Assembly: GCA_022846095.1 (NCBI GenBank)
Contig: AP025583.1
Coordinates: 1,674,001-1,738,000, forward strand
Source of the DNA: Oscillospiraceae bacterium
Lineage (GTDB): Bacteria; Bacillota; Clostridia; Oscillospirales; Oscillospiraceae
DNA: 64,000 bases
Direction of reading: 5' to 3'
Shown here: piece after piece, positions 1-7,760 of the stretch
How positions within the stretch are numbered: position 1 is the stretch's first letter
How the letters are laid out: each line of letters starts with the position of its first letter
Notes under the pieces: model-generated
What the model was told of the DNA's origin: nothing
Seen by the model: the letters and a program-made list of their open reading frames with translations, nothing else
The model's database searches: none
Program-made: the position numbers and the translations under genes

Positions 1-1704
1 CCCCTCTTGTACCTGGCGGACGGCTGGTCCTTCTACCAAGGTAAGCTGCTCACCCCGGAGGAGCTGCCCGGCCACTCCCCGGACGCCTACTTCTATATTG
101 GCCGCTACGGCGGCTTCGATCTGGGAGACCCAAATGCCAACCCCCACGGCCGGGGCACCTACCGGGCGGTGGTACTGCTGGACGGCGTGCCCCGGCAGTA
201 CGCCCTGGAGCTGACGCCCATCTCCTCCCGCTGGCGGCTGTGGATCAACGGGGAGCTGATGCGCAGCGTGGGCGTGGGGGACGAAAATGCCCCCGCTCCG
301 GCCCAAACCATGGTGACCTTTGCAGCCGCCGACCGCATCGAAATTGTGGTGGCCGTGGCGGACGATGACGGCTACTACTCGGGCCTAATTTACCCGCCCG
401 CCCTGGGCAGTCCCCAGGCGGTGGGGCGGGTCCTCTCCGCCCGGCTCCTGCTCCACGGGGCCGCCGCCGCGCTGGCGCTTGCCCTGGCCCTCGTCTGCCT
501 GCTGGCGGGGAGCCTGCTGCGCTTTGCCCGCCCCTACCGGGCGCTCTCCCTGCTGTGCCTGTGTCTGGCGGGGGCCACGGCGGGGCCGGTATTTCAGGCG
601 TTTGGCCTGGGCTGGACCGGCTCCCCCGGCCAGCGGGCCTGCTACTACGGCATCTTCCTGGCCCTCCTCTGGACCGTGGGCCGGGTGTGCGGACTGCCCA
701 AGCGCGTCCGGCGCTGCGCGGCGGGGGTGGGGATCGCGGTTTGCGCCGCGGTGCTCCTCCAGCCCCTGATCCCTGTGGCCCGCGCCGGGGCCCTGTTCGC
801 CTTCTCGGCGGCGCTGGGGTGCTATAAGCTTCTGACCGCCCTTTTCCTGCTATGCGTCAGCGCCTGGGCGATGAAAAAGGGCCGCCGCGGCTCCGCCGCC
901 CTGCTCACAGGCGGGGCGATCTTCGCCGGGGCCCTGCTCATGGACCGATTGCTTCCTATTTACGAGCCGATTTACGGCGGCTGGTTCGTGGAGCTGGCGG
1001 GCTGGGCGCTGCTGTTCGTGATCGGCGGCGCTGCCCTGAAAGACACCGTGGCCCTCTACCGGGAGGACGCCGCTCTGCGCACCGAGCTGGCCGTGCGCTC
1101 CGAGCACGCCCGGCTCCAGCAGGACTATGTCCGCGCCACCCGGGAGCACCTGCACGAGAGCCGTTCCCGCCTGGCCCTCATCTCCCACTACTTGGACCAG
1201 GGGGAGCAGGGCAAGCTGCGCGCCTACTTGGACGGGCTGCTCCGGCCTGCGGGCGGGGCCTCTCACCAGTACACCGGCAACCCCCTGGTGGACGCCGCCC
1301 TGACGGACGCCCTGGCCAGAGCGGAGCGGGAGGGCACGGCGGTGGAGCTGGACGCGCCGCCCCTGCCGCCCGAGCTGCCCTACGGGGACGCGGACCTGAC
1401 CAGCCTTCTGCTGAACCTGCTGGACAACGCCCTGGAGGCCAACGCCCGGCTCCCGGAGGGGGCCGACCGCTGGGTCCTCCTGCGCGTGGAACAGGAGGAC
1501 GGCGGCCTGTGCCTTACCTGTCTCAATGCCGCCCCGCCCCCGGAGGACGGACCCACCGGCAAGCCCGACAAGCTGGCCCACGGCTTCGGCCTGCCCCTGC
1601 TGCGGCGCCTCGCGGGGGCGTACGGCGGCGGCGTGGAACTGGACAGGGGGCCGGACTGCTGCTGCGTCACCGTCACCCTGCACCCCGAGGAGGTAAGCGT
1701 ATGA
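1..1704 (+). CDS. GHKL-type sensor histidine kinase, 5'-truncated by the window edge
   Basis: The reading frame is open to the left edge, so the true start lies outside; the first possible internal start is a TTG at base 7. The visible N-terminal ~140 residues resemble an extracytoplasmic jelly-roll sensor (RGTYRAVVLLDG, RWRLWINGELM) of the 7TMR-DISM kind. About six or seven hydrophobic segments follow (~145-345), then a helical linker and a phospho-acceptor region LHESRSRL, with the likely His near residue 383 counted from base 7. The ATPase domain has an N box (LLNLLDNALEAN) and a G box (HGFGLPLLRRL). The acceptor motif departs from the usual RHDLRHHL but keeps the His. The stop overlaps the next gene by 4 bp (ATGA), so this kinase is coupled to the response regulator that follows. 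The ligand is unknown. Confidence 0.85.
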   Translation, partial: PLLYLADGWSFYQGKLLTPEELPGHSPDAYFYIGRYGGFDLGDPNANPHGRGTYRAVVLLDGVPRQYALELTPISSRWRLWINGELMRSVGVGDENAPAPAQTMVTFAAADRIEIVVAVADDDGYYSGLIYPPALGSPQAVGRVLSARLLLHGAAAALALALALVCLLAGSLLRFARPYRALSLLCLCLAGATAGPVFQAFGLGWTGSPGQRACYYGIFLALLWTVGRVCGLPKRVRRCAAGVGIAVCAAVLLQPLIPVARAGALFAFSAALGCYKLLTALFLLCVSAWAMKKGRRGSAALLTGGAIFAGALLMDRLLPIYEPIYGGWFVELAGWALLFVIGGAALKDTVALYREDAALRTELAVRSEHARLQQDYVRATREHLHESRSRLALISHYLDQGEQGKLRAYLDGLLRPAGGASHQYTGNPLVDAALTDALARAEREGTAVELDAPPLPPELPYGDADLTSLLLNLLDNALEANARLPEGADRWVLLRVEQEDGGLCLTCLNAAPPPEDGPTGKPDKLAHGFGLPLLRRLAGAYGGGVELDRGPDCCCVTVTLHPEEVSV

Positions 1705-2435
1705 AGCCCTACCACGTCCTGTTGGTGGAGGACGAGCCGGAGTTCCTCACCTTCAACGCCCGGCACCTGGAGGCCGAGGGCTACCGGGTGACGGCCGCCG
1801 CCACGCTCCAGGAGGCGGGTTGGGCCGTCCGGTCAGACCCGCCCGATCTGGTGGTGCTGGACATTTTGATGCCCGACGGCTCCGGGCTGGACTTCTGCCG
1901 GGACCTGCGGGCGGACACGGGCGTGCCCGTCATTTTCCTCACCAGCCTCGGGGAGCAGGAGCAGATCGTGGCGGGCCTGCGCGCCGGGGGGGACGACTAC
2001 CTGACCAAGCCCTACCACACCGGGGAGCTGGTGGCCCGCGTGGAGGCCCAGCTGCGCCGCGCGGCCCTGCTGCGGCAGGCCGGGGACGCGCCGGAGATCC
2101 GGGGCCTGACGCTGGACCTGATCCGCCAGCGGGCCCGCTGGGAGGGCAGGGATATGAATCTGCGGCCCAAGGAGTTCCAGCTCCTGGCCCTGCTGGCCCG
2201 CAGCCGCAACCGCTGGCGCTCCGCCGCCGAGCTGTACACGGCGGTGTGGGGCATGGCGGCCTGCGACACCCGCACCGTGGCCATGCACCTGTCCTTTCTG
2301 CGGCTGAAGCTCCGGGCCGGGACGGGAAACGCGCTGGAGGTGGAGCACGCCCGGGGCCGGGGCTACCGGCTGGTCAGCACAGTCCCGGACGGCTGTCAAG
2401 AGGCCGGGCCGGGCCCGAAACATAAAATTTTGTAG
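1701..2435 (+). CDS. OmpR/PhoB-family response regulator
   Basis: 244-aa DNA-binding response regulator and the presumed partner of the upstream kinase. The receiver domain (1-~120) shows the acidic pair in VEDE, phospho-acceptor Asp54 (VVLDILMPDGSG) and the conserved Lys103 (LTKPY). A winged-helix output domain (~130-228) carries the family signature (LRPKEFQLLALLAR ... RTVAMHLSFLRLKL ... RGRGYRLV). The ATG at 1701 has a GAGGAGG ribosome site 8 bases upstream and overlaps the kinase stop, so translation is coupled. No target genes can be named; the next operon has its own LytTR regulator. Confidence 0.93.
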   Translation: MKPYHVLLVEDEPEFLTFNARHLEAEGYRVTAAATLQEAGWAVRSDPPDLVVLDILMPDGSGLDFCRDLRADTGVPVIFLTSLGEQEQIVAGLRAGGDDYLTKPYHTGELVARVEAQLRRAALLRQAGDAPEIRGLTLDLIRQRARWEGRDMNLRPKEFQLLALLARSRNRWRSAAELYTAVWGMAACDTRTVAMHLSFLRLKLRAGTGNALEVEHARGRGYRLVSTVPDGCQEAGPGPKHKIL

Positions 2436-2487
2436 ACATTTCGGTTTTGCGTTTTTTCCATGGTAAAATAGGAGCAGGAACAAAAAA

Positions 2488-2524
2488 CACCGGCTGCCCG
2501 CCGTCCGCGGGCGCCGGTGCTTTT
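2488..2524 (+). terminator. Rho-independent terminator after the OmpR two-component genes
   Basis: Inverted repeat with arms CACCGGC/GCCGGTG and GCCCGC/GCGGGC around a short loop, preceded by six A and followed by TTTT. It separates the first two-component pair from the LytTR operon. Confidence 0.8.
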
Positions 2525-2570
2525 GCATATTCAGGCGGGCTTGTCAAGCGGAAAGTTCCGCGAAAAACTG

Positions 2571-2639
2571 ACGTTCTGCAATGGTTCAGCTACGTTCTGC
2601 CCCATGTCTCTTGCGCTGGGCGCGTTTTTTTACCAGAAT
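2571..2639 (+). promoter_or_regulatory. LytTR-type direct-repeat operator and promoter of the LytTR/SLH operon
   Basis: Two identical 9-mers ACGTTCTGC lie at 2571-2579 and 2592-2600, exactly 21 bp (two helical turns) apart. This is the geometry of AgrA/LytTR binding sites, which are 9-bp direct repeats with 12-bp spacers. Ten bases downstream is a promoter-like TTGCGC (2611-2616), 17 bp, CAGAAT (2634-2639). The position suggests activation or autoregulation by the LytTR regulator encoded just downstream. Repeat and spacing are seen; the protein-site pairing is inferred. Confidence 0.65.
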
Positions 2640-2685
2640 GGGAGCAGGACGGGCGGAAGAAAACCGGACTTAGGGGGCCCTGACG

Positions 2686-2727
2686 ATGGAGAAATACACA
2701 GTGCGGGCGGGGGACACGCCATGCTGA
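2686..2727 (+). other. 13-codon upstream ORF overlapping the LytTR regulator start
   Basis: ATG at 2686 preceded by AGGGGG, encoding MEKYTVRAGDTPC, with the stop TGA (2725-2727) inside ATGCTGA, where the regulator's ATG lies (2721-2723). It could serve translational coupling of the regulator. There is no evidence that the peptide itself has a function. Confidence 0.3.
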
Positions 2728-3440
2728 TCGCCGTGTGCGACGACCAGCCGGGGGACCGCGCCCGGCTGGCGGGGATGCTGCGGGCCATTCTGGAGGAGCG
2801 GCGCCTGGCGGCGGAGCTGCGGGAGTACGCCAGCGGCGAGGCGCTGCTGGCGGCGCTGGACCGGGACGCCTTTTCCATCTGCTTTCTGGACATCTTTATG
2901 GAGGGCATCAGCGGCGTGGCGGCCGCCCGGCACATCCGGCGGCGGAAGCTGCCCACCGCCATCGTGTTCACCACCACCAGCCCGGACTACATGGCGGACG
3001 GCTTCGAGGTGGGCGCGGTGCACTATCTGGTAAAACCCTTCACCCGCGAGGCGGTGGAAACCGCGCTGGAGCGCTGCCTCTACCTGGCGGGGGAGGCGGA
3101 GCGCTTCGTCGAGGTGACGGTGGAGCGGGAGCCGCGGCGGGTGCTGCTGTCCGCCCTGCGGTACGCGGAGGTGCGCAACAACGCCTGCACCCTCTTCCTC
3201 ACAGCGGAGAAGCTGACGGCCTATCTGACCCTGGAGGAGCTCTCCCGCCTGCTGGACGACCCGCGCTTCCTGCGCTGCCAGCGCAGCTTCCTGGTGAACC
3301 TGGACTTTGTGGCCGAGCTGCGGGGGAACGACTTCCTGCTGACGGACGGGGCGCGGGTGCCGGTGAGCCGGGAGGGCCGGGCCGCCATGAAGGCCCGGTT
3401 TGAACAGTACCTGTTTGAGAAAGCCCGAAGGAGGCGGTAA
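2721..3440 (+). CDS. LytTR-family response regulator (AgrA/VirR-like)
   Basis: 239-aa regulator. The receiver domain (1-~120) has the acidic pair CDD (7-8), phospho-acceptor Asp57 (FLDIFMEGISG) and Lys105 (LVKPF). The LytTR DNA-binding domain (~130-235) shows VLLSALRYAEVRNNACTLFL and the conserved RCQRSFLVNLDFV. The ATG at 2721 is chosen because the receiver fold begins there (MLIAVCDDQ) and it has a purine-rich ribosome site; upstream in-frame codons do not look like protein. It is followed after 2 bp by the kinase gene. The 21-bp-spaced repeat upstream is a good candidate for its own binding site. Confidence 0.92.
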   Translation: MLIAVCDDQPGDRARLAGMLRAILEERRLAAELREYASGEALLAALDRDAFSICFLDIFMEGISGVAAARHIRRRKLPTAIVFTTTSPDYMADGFEVGAVHYLVKPFTREAVETALERCLYLAGEAERFVEVTVEREPRRVLLSALRYAEVRNNACTLFLTAEKLTAYLTLEELSRLLDDPRFLRCQRSFLVNLDFVAELRGNDFLLTDGARVPVSREGRAAMKARFEQYLFEKARRRR

Positions 3441-3442
3441 GG

Positions 3443-4795
3443 ATGGAGGCCCTGCGCGTCGGCGTGCTCACGTTCCTGCTCAACACCCCCTACTACCTGC
3501 TGTGCTGCGTCCCGTTCCTGCCCATGCTCCGGGTGCGCCGGGCGCTGCTGGTGGGCATGATAGCCCTGACCGGGGTGGGCATGGCGGTGTACTACGCCCT
3601 GCGGGAGACCGTCCTGCCCGGCCTGGCGCCCTTTCAGATGCTGGTGATCCTGGGCTTTTACGTCCTCTACTTCATCCAGTACAGGCTGTACTTCGACGTG
3701 GCGCTGCCCAAGCTGCTGTACATCTTCCTGGTGGCCCAGGCGTACTCCACCGTGCTCAACACGGCGGGCAAGTTCATCGACGTGCGCCTTTTCCCCCGGC
3801 ACATCAACACCATCGCCGCCACCTCCTACTCCCTGATCGTCCTGGGGCTGATGGCGGCCACCTACCCCTTTTTGTACCGCTTTTTCAGCGGGCGGCTGCG
3901 GCGGGCCTTCGAGCAGCTCCCCGCCCGGAGCTTCTGGCAGCTCTGCGTCACCCCGGTGCTCTTTTTCGGCATCAACCAGCTCTACACCGGCCTCGTCTAC
4001 CAAAAGATGTATTCCGAGACGCCGGAGCTGGGCCTGCGCAGCTTTCTTATCTTCCTGCTGATCCTGGTCACGGGCCTGGTGACCTACCTGGTCACCCTGA
4101 CCACCGCCATGGACGCCGCCCGGCGGGCCAAGCTGGAGGCGGACGTGAAGGGCATGGAGCGGCAGCTCGCCCTACAGGCCCGGAGCTACGAGCAGCTCAC
4201 CCGCAGCATCGAGGCGGCGCGGGCGGCGCGGCACGACCTCAGGCACCACCTGGCGGCCATGGCGGCCTACGTGGAGCGCGACGACAAGGAGGGCCTGCGG
4301 GCCTACCTGGAGGACTACGAAAAGAGCCTGGGGGACGGCGGGGAGACCCCGGTGTGCGGCAACTACGCGGTGGACGTGGTGACCCGGCACTACCTCGCCC
4401 TGGCGCGGGAGGCGGGGGCGGCGCTGGACGTGAAGCTGGAGCTGCCCCCCAACGTGGGGGTGCCGGACTCCGACCTGTGCATCGTGTTCGGCAACGTGTT
4501 TGAAAACGCGGCCCTGGCGGTGGCGCGGCAGGGGGCGGGGCCGCGGCTGCTCACCGCCCGGTGCATGGTGGAGAACGGCCATATCGTGCTCACCGTGGAC
4601 AACACCACCGACCCCGCGCCCCCCCGCGCCCCCCGGGGGCCGAAGCGGGGCGTGGGCCAGGCCTCGGTGGCCGCCGTGGCGGAGCAGTACGGCGGGACGG
4701 CCCAGTTTGTGCAGGAGGGGCAGCTCTACCGCGCCTCCGTGCTGCTGAATATCCCCCGGGAAGCGGAAGGAGGAGCGTATGGAGCAATCGTTTAA
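3443..4795 (+). CDS. GHKL-type membrane sensor kinase (AgrC-like)
   Basis: 450-aa kinase. Six or so hydrophobic segments occupy ~1-220, without a large extracellular domain, as in AgrC/ComD peptide-pheromone receptors. A helical linker leads to the acceptor motif RHDLRHHL with His264. The ATPase domain has an N box (VFGNVFENAALA) and VDN. SD GGAGGCGG precedes the ATG two bases after the regulator stop. It should phosphorylate the LytTR regulator. No AgrB or AgrD-like gene is visible nearby, so the stimulus is unknown. Confidence 0.92.
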   Translation: MEALRVGVLTFLLNTPYYLLCCVPFLPMLRVRRALLVGMIALTGVGMAVYYALRETVLPGLAPFQMLVILGFYVLYFIQYRLYFDVALPKLLYIFLVAQAYSTVLNTAGKFIDVRLFPRHINTIAATSYSLIVLGLMAATYPFLYRFFSGRLRRAFEQLPARSFWQLCVTPVLFFGINQLYTGLVYQKMYSETPELGLRSFLIFLLILVTGLVTYLVTLTTAMDAARRAKLEADVKGMERQLALQARSYEQLTRSIEAARAARHDLRHHLAAMAAYVERDDKEGLRAYLEDYEKSLGDGGETPVCGNYAVDVVTRHYLALAREAGAALDVKLELPPNVGVPDSDLCIVFGNVFENAALAVARQGAGPRLLTARCMVENGHIVLTVDNTTDPAPPRAPRGPKRGVGQASVAAVAEQYGGTAQFVQEGQLYRASVLLNIPREAEGGAYGAIV

Positions 4796-4970
4796 AATCA
4801 CCGTTAGCTCGCGGGAAAACGCCACCTGGCAGGGGGCCCTGACCTTACCGGACGGCGGGCGCCTCCCGTTCCGGAGCGCGCTGGAGCTGCTGCTGGAGCT
4901 GGACCGCCGCCTGCCGGGGCCGGACGCGCCCCCGGACGCCGCTCACACTGAGAAGGAGGAATTGAAATGA
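4779..4970 (+). CDS. Conserved small protein of unknown function (63 aa)
   Basis: 63 residues beginning MEQSFKITVSSRENATWQG and continuing with a PFRSALELLLELD segment. From memory, the pattern NATWQG ... FRSxLELLxLxD recurs in small proteins of related Clostridia near regulators and surface proteins; this was not searched. It has a strong SD (GGAGGAG), overlaps the end of the kinase by 17 bp and overlaps the next gene by 4 bp (ATGA), so it sits tightly inside the operon. There is no signal peptide or membrane segment, so it is probably cytoplasmic. Function unknown; an accessory role for the kinase or for expression of the following SLH protein is conceivable. Confidence 0.75.
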   Translation: MEQSFKITVSSRENATWQGALTLPDGGRLPFRSALELLLELDRRLPGPDAPPDAAHTEKEELK

Positions 4971-7750
4971 AGACAAAACGCAACTGGAACCGCTGTACGG
5001 CGTGGCTGCTCTGCGCGGCGCTGTGCCTGACCCTGCTGCCCGCGGCGGCCCTGGCGGAGGGGGCCGGGGCCCAGCTCATCACGCTGGAACAAATCTATAG
5101 CTCTGTAAAGCCGGTCCCCCCGGAAGACGTCTACCAACTGGAGGCCACCGTCTACGCCGCCTATGACGAGGACAGCGGCCTGCTCTATCTGGGCGGTTAT
5201 GCCGACTCCATAAGCAAGGGAGACATGGGCCGCATGACGCTCCCGGTAGAGCCCCGGGCGGACGCCGCCGACTTGAAGGCCGCCCGGCCCGGAGACCACG
5301 TCGTAATCCAGGGCGGGCTGGAGCGGTGGGGTGGGAGCGCAGGCGACTCCGGTGTCCCCGGCTCCTTTATTCCTCCGCAGGCCAAACTATGCCGGGCCTC
5401 CGCCCTGTCGGTGACGCCAAACCCGCTGCGGGGCGTGGAGAACGGCGGGGTCTACCTGTGGACGGACGGGGGACACCTGGTGATCCCCCCGGAGATCACC
5501 CGTCTGACCATCCGGGGCGACGGGGCCGAGATGGACGGCTGGATCGAGGCCGTAGCGCCCGGCGTGGAGCTGACCGTCGAGGACCTGCACCTCTCCCTGG
5601 GGGGTGAACGCGGGATGGGCATTATCTGCCCGGACGGCAGTCTGACCGTGCGGGGGGGCTGCACCGTGAAGGGTGGACAGTGCGGTCTGTTTCGCATTTC
5701 GGAGCTGGTCGTGGAGGAGGGCGCCTCCCTCTCCCTGGATGACAATGGCTGCGGAATCCAGATGGAACTGTCCGAGGTGACCGGCGGCGGAGAGAACAGA
5801 ATGCGCATCGACGGGAGTCTGCGTGTGGCGTCAACGGCCACCGGCATCAACATCGGCACCTTCCCCGCCGTGTTGGACGGTTCCGGCTCCCTGGTGTGCG
5901 GCGGCTCCCATATGGGCATCTTTTTAGTCTCCCTGGAGCTCGGCGGGAGCCTCTCCCTCGTGGTCAGCGGCGGAGAAAGTAAATTTGGCCTTGGCGGACT
6001 TGTCTACGCACAAACCGCGCCCGCGGCGCCCGTGACGGTGGGCGAACACGTCACCGGCCTGATTTTCGGCGGCGTCTACCGGCAGGACCAGGCCGGCTTG
6101 AGCTACGGCCCGGTGGGCGGCGGGCTCATCGTCGTGCCGGAGGCCCCTGCTGCCGGAGACCCGTCCGTCCCGCTGGACCTCTCCAACGAGACCGGCGGGA
6201 AGACCTATCTCTATCGGGAGCAGGACGGCGCTCTGCTGGGCGCGGCGGCCTGGACTCCCGCCGCCGGGGACGCGCCCGCCCGGTTCAGCCTGGTCAGTGC
6301 GAACCGGACGGGGAACGGCCTCTACCTGGCGGGGGGCGTGGTCTTCCCGGAGCACACGGCGGTGGACGTGTCCATGTCGGCCAACTCCGCCATTGAAAAC
6401 GGGGAAGGCCCCGCCGTTTCCGCCCCCGGCTGCACGCTTACCCTCCACACCGGCTGCCTGGGCGGGACCCCGGGGGAAGACTGGCGGCCCAGCCTCTACG
6501 GCGATCCGGCCATCTCCGCCCCCGGCGGCACCGTTGCCTTCACCGGCGGCGACTTCCAGGTCTACGGCGTGGCCGACGTGCCCGTGCGCCTGGAGGGGGG
6601 CCTGGGCGAGGTGGCGTTCCAGGGCGGCGAGGGCCCGGACGGGATGCTCCCCGCCGTGCCCCGGGGCGTGACGGTGGACCCCGCCGGCGCGGGGGACGCC
6701 CACGCGGAGATCAGGCGGTATGACGGCACGGCCCTGGTGTCCCCCTCCAACCGCGCCATCTCCTACGGCGGGGACGAAAACCTTGTGGTGGCCGCCATCG
6801 CGGCGGGCGCGCTGGACGAGCCCGCGCCCACCCCCAGCGGCGGCGGCGGGGGCGTGAGCACCTACGCCGTCACCTACAAGGCCAACTATGATAAGGGCCC
6901 CGCCGACGTGCGGGACGCCGGGTACAGCCGGGGCGCCACCGTCACCGTCAAGGGGGCGGACACCTTCGCCGCGCCGGAGGGCATGGCCTTTTCCGGCTGG
7001 GCGGAGGCGGCGGACGGCCCCGTGAAGTACGCCCCCGGGGACACCTTCAAAATGCCCGCCGGGCCGGTGGCCCTGTACGCCGTGTGGGCGGCGGCGCCCG
7101 CCCTCAACCGGGCGGAGCACATCGCGTACCTGGAGGGCTACCCGGACGGGCGCATCGGGCCGGAGGACCTGCTCACCCGGGAGCAGACGGCGGCCATCTT
7201 CTACCGCCTGCTGACCCCGGACAGCCGGGCGCGGTACCAGGGCGCGGCCTCCCCGTTCCCCGACGTGGCGGACGGGCGCTGGAGCGCCGGGGCAATCGCC
7301 GCCATGGCCAGCGCCGGGATTTTGAAGGGCCGGCCCGACGGGAGCTTCGCCCCGGAGCGGCCCGTCACGCGGGCGGAGTTCGCCGCCATCGCCGCCCGGT
7401 TCGACTCGGAGGAGTACGGCGGCGCAGACCTGTTCCCGGACATCGCGGGCCACTGGGCGGCGGGGGAGATCAACCGCGCGGGGCGCAAGGGCTGGGTGCG
7501 CGGCGGCTCCGACGGCCTGTTCCGGCCCGACGACCCCATCACCCGGGCCGAGGCGGCGGCGCTGATCAACCGGGTGCTGGAGCGGGCCCCGGAGACCGCG
7601 GACGACCTGCTGCCCGGCATGAGGACCTTCCCGGACAACCGGGACAGCGCGGCGTGGTACTACCTGGACCTCCAGGAGGCCGCCAACGGGCATGAGTTCG
7701 AGCGCAGGGACGGCGGCGTTTACGAGCGCTGGACCGCGCTCCACACGTAG
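4967..7750 (+). CDS. Secreted beta-helix protein with C-terminal SLH domains
   Basis: 927-aa exported surface protein. A signal peptide (WLLCAALCLTLLPAAALA, cut near 30) is followed by a ~100-residue beta-rich region (YQLEATVYAAYDEDSGLLYLGG). Irregular beta-strand repeats typical of right-handed beta-helices extend to ~620 (LTVRGGCTVKGG, LVVEEGASLSLDD). A Gly/Ser linker (~627) leads to an InlB/Flg_new-like repeat ending in LYAVWA (~632-704). Three SLH modules start near 713, 763 and 823 (YPDGRIGPEDLLTREQTAAI; FPDVADGRWSAGAI; FPDIAGHWAAGEI), followed by FPDNRDSAAWYYLDLQEA. SLH modules bind cell-wall polymers, so it is probably displayed on the surface. It overlaps the 63-aa gene by 4 bp and is probably co-transcribed with the LytTR system. 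Ligand unknown. Confidence 0.88.
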   Translation: MKTKRNWNRCTAWLLCAALCLTLLPAAALAEGAGAQLITLEQIYSSVKPVPPEDVYQLEATVYAAYDEDSGLLYLGGYADSISKGDMGRMTLPVEPRADAADLKAARPGDHVVIQGGLERWGGSAGDSGVPGSFIPPQAKLCRASALSVTPNPLRGVENGGVYLWTDGGHLVIPPEITRLTIRGDGAEMDGWIEAVAPGVELTVEDLHLSLGGERGMGIICPDGSLTVRGGCTVKGGQCGLFRISELVVEEGASLSLDDNGCGIQMELSEVTGGGENRMRIDGSLRVASTATGINIGTFPAVLDGSGSLVCGGSHMGIFLVSLELGGSLSLVVSGGESKFGLGGLVYAQTAPAAPVTVGEHVTGLIFGGVYRQDQAGLSYGPVGGGLIVVPEAPAAGDPSVPLDLSNETGGKTYLYREQDGALLGAAAWTPAAGDAPARFSLVSANRTGNGLYLAGGVVFPEHTAVDVSMSANSAIENGEGPAVSAPGCTLTLHTGCLGGTPGEDWRPSLYGDPAISAPGGTVAFTGGDFQVYGVADVPVRLEGGLGEVAFQGGEGPDGMLPAVPRGVTVDPAGAGDAHAEIRRYDGTALVSPSNRAISYGGDENLVVAAIAAGALDEPAPTPSGGGGGVSTYAVTYKANYDKGPADVRDAGYSRGATVTVKGADTFAAPEGMAFSGWAEAADGPVKYAPGDTFKMPAGPVALYAVWAAAPALNRAEHIAYLEGYPDGRIGPEDLLTREQTAAIFYRLLTPDSRARYQGAASPFPDVADGRWSAGAIAAMASAGILKGRPDGSFAPERPVTRAEFAAIAARFDSEEYGGADLFPDIAGHWAAGEINRAGRKGWVRGGSDGLFRPDDPITRAEAAALINRVLERAPETADDLLPGMRTFPDNRDSAAWYYLDLQEAANGHEFERRDGGVYERWTALHT

Positions 7751-7760
7751 GGAGGCGCTT

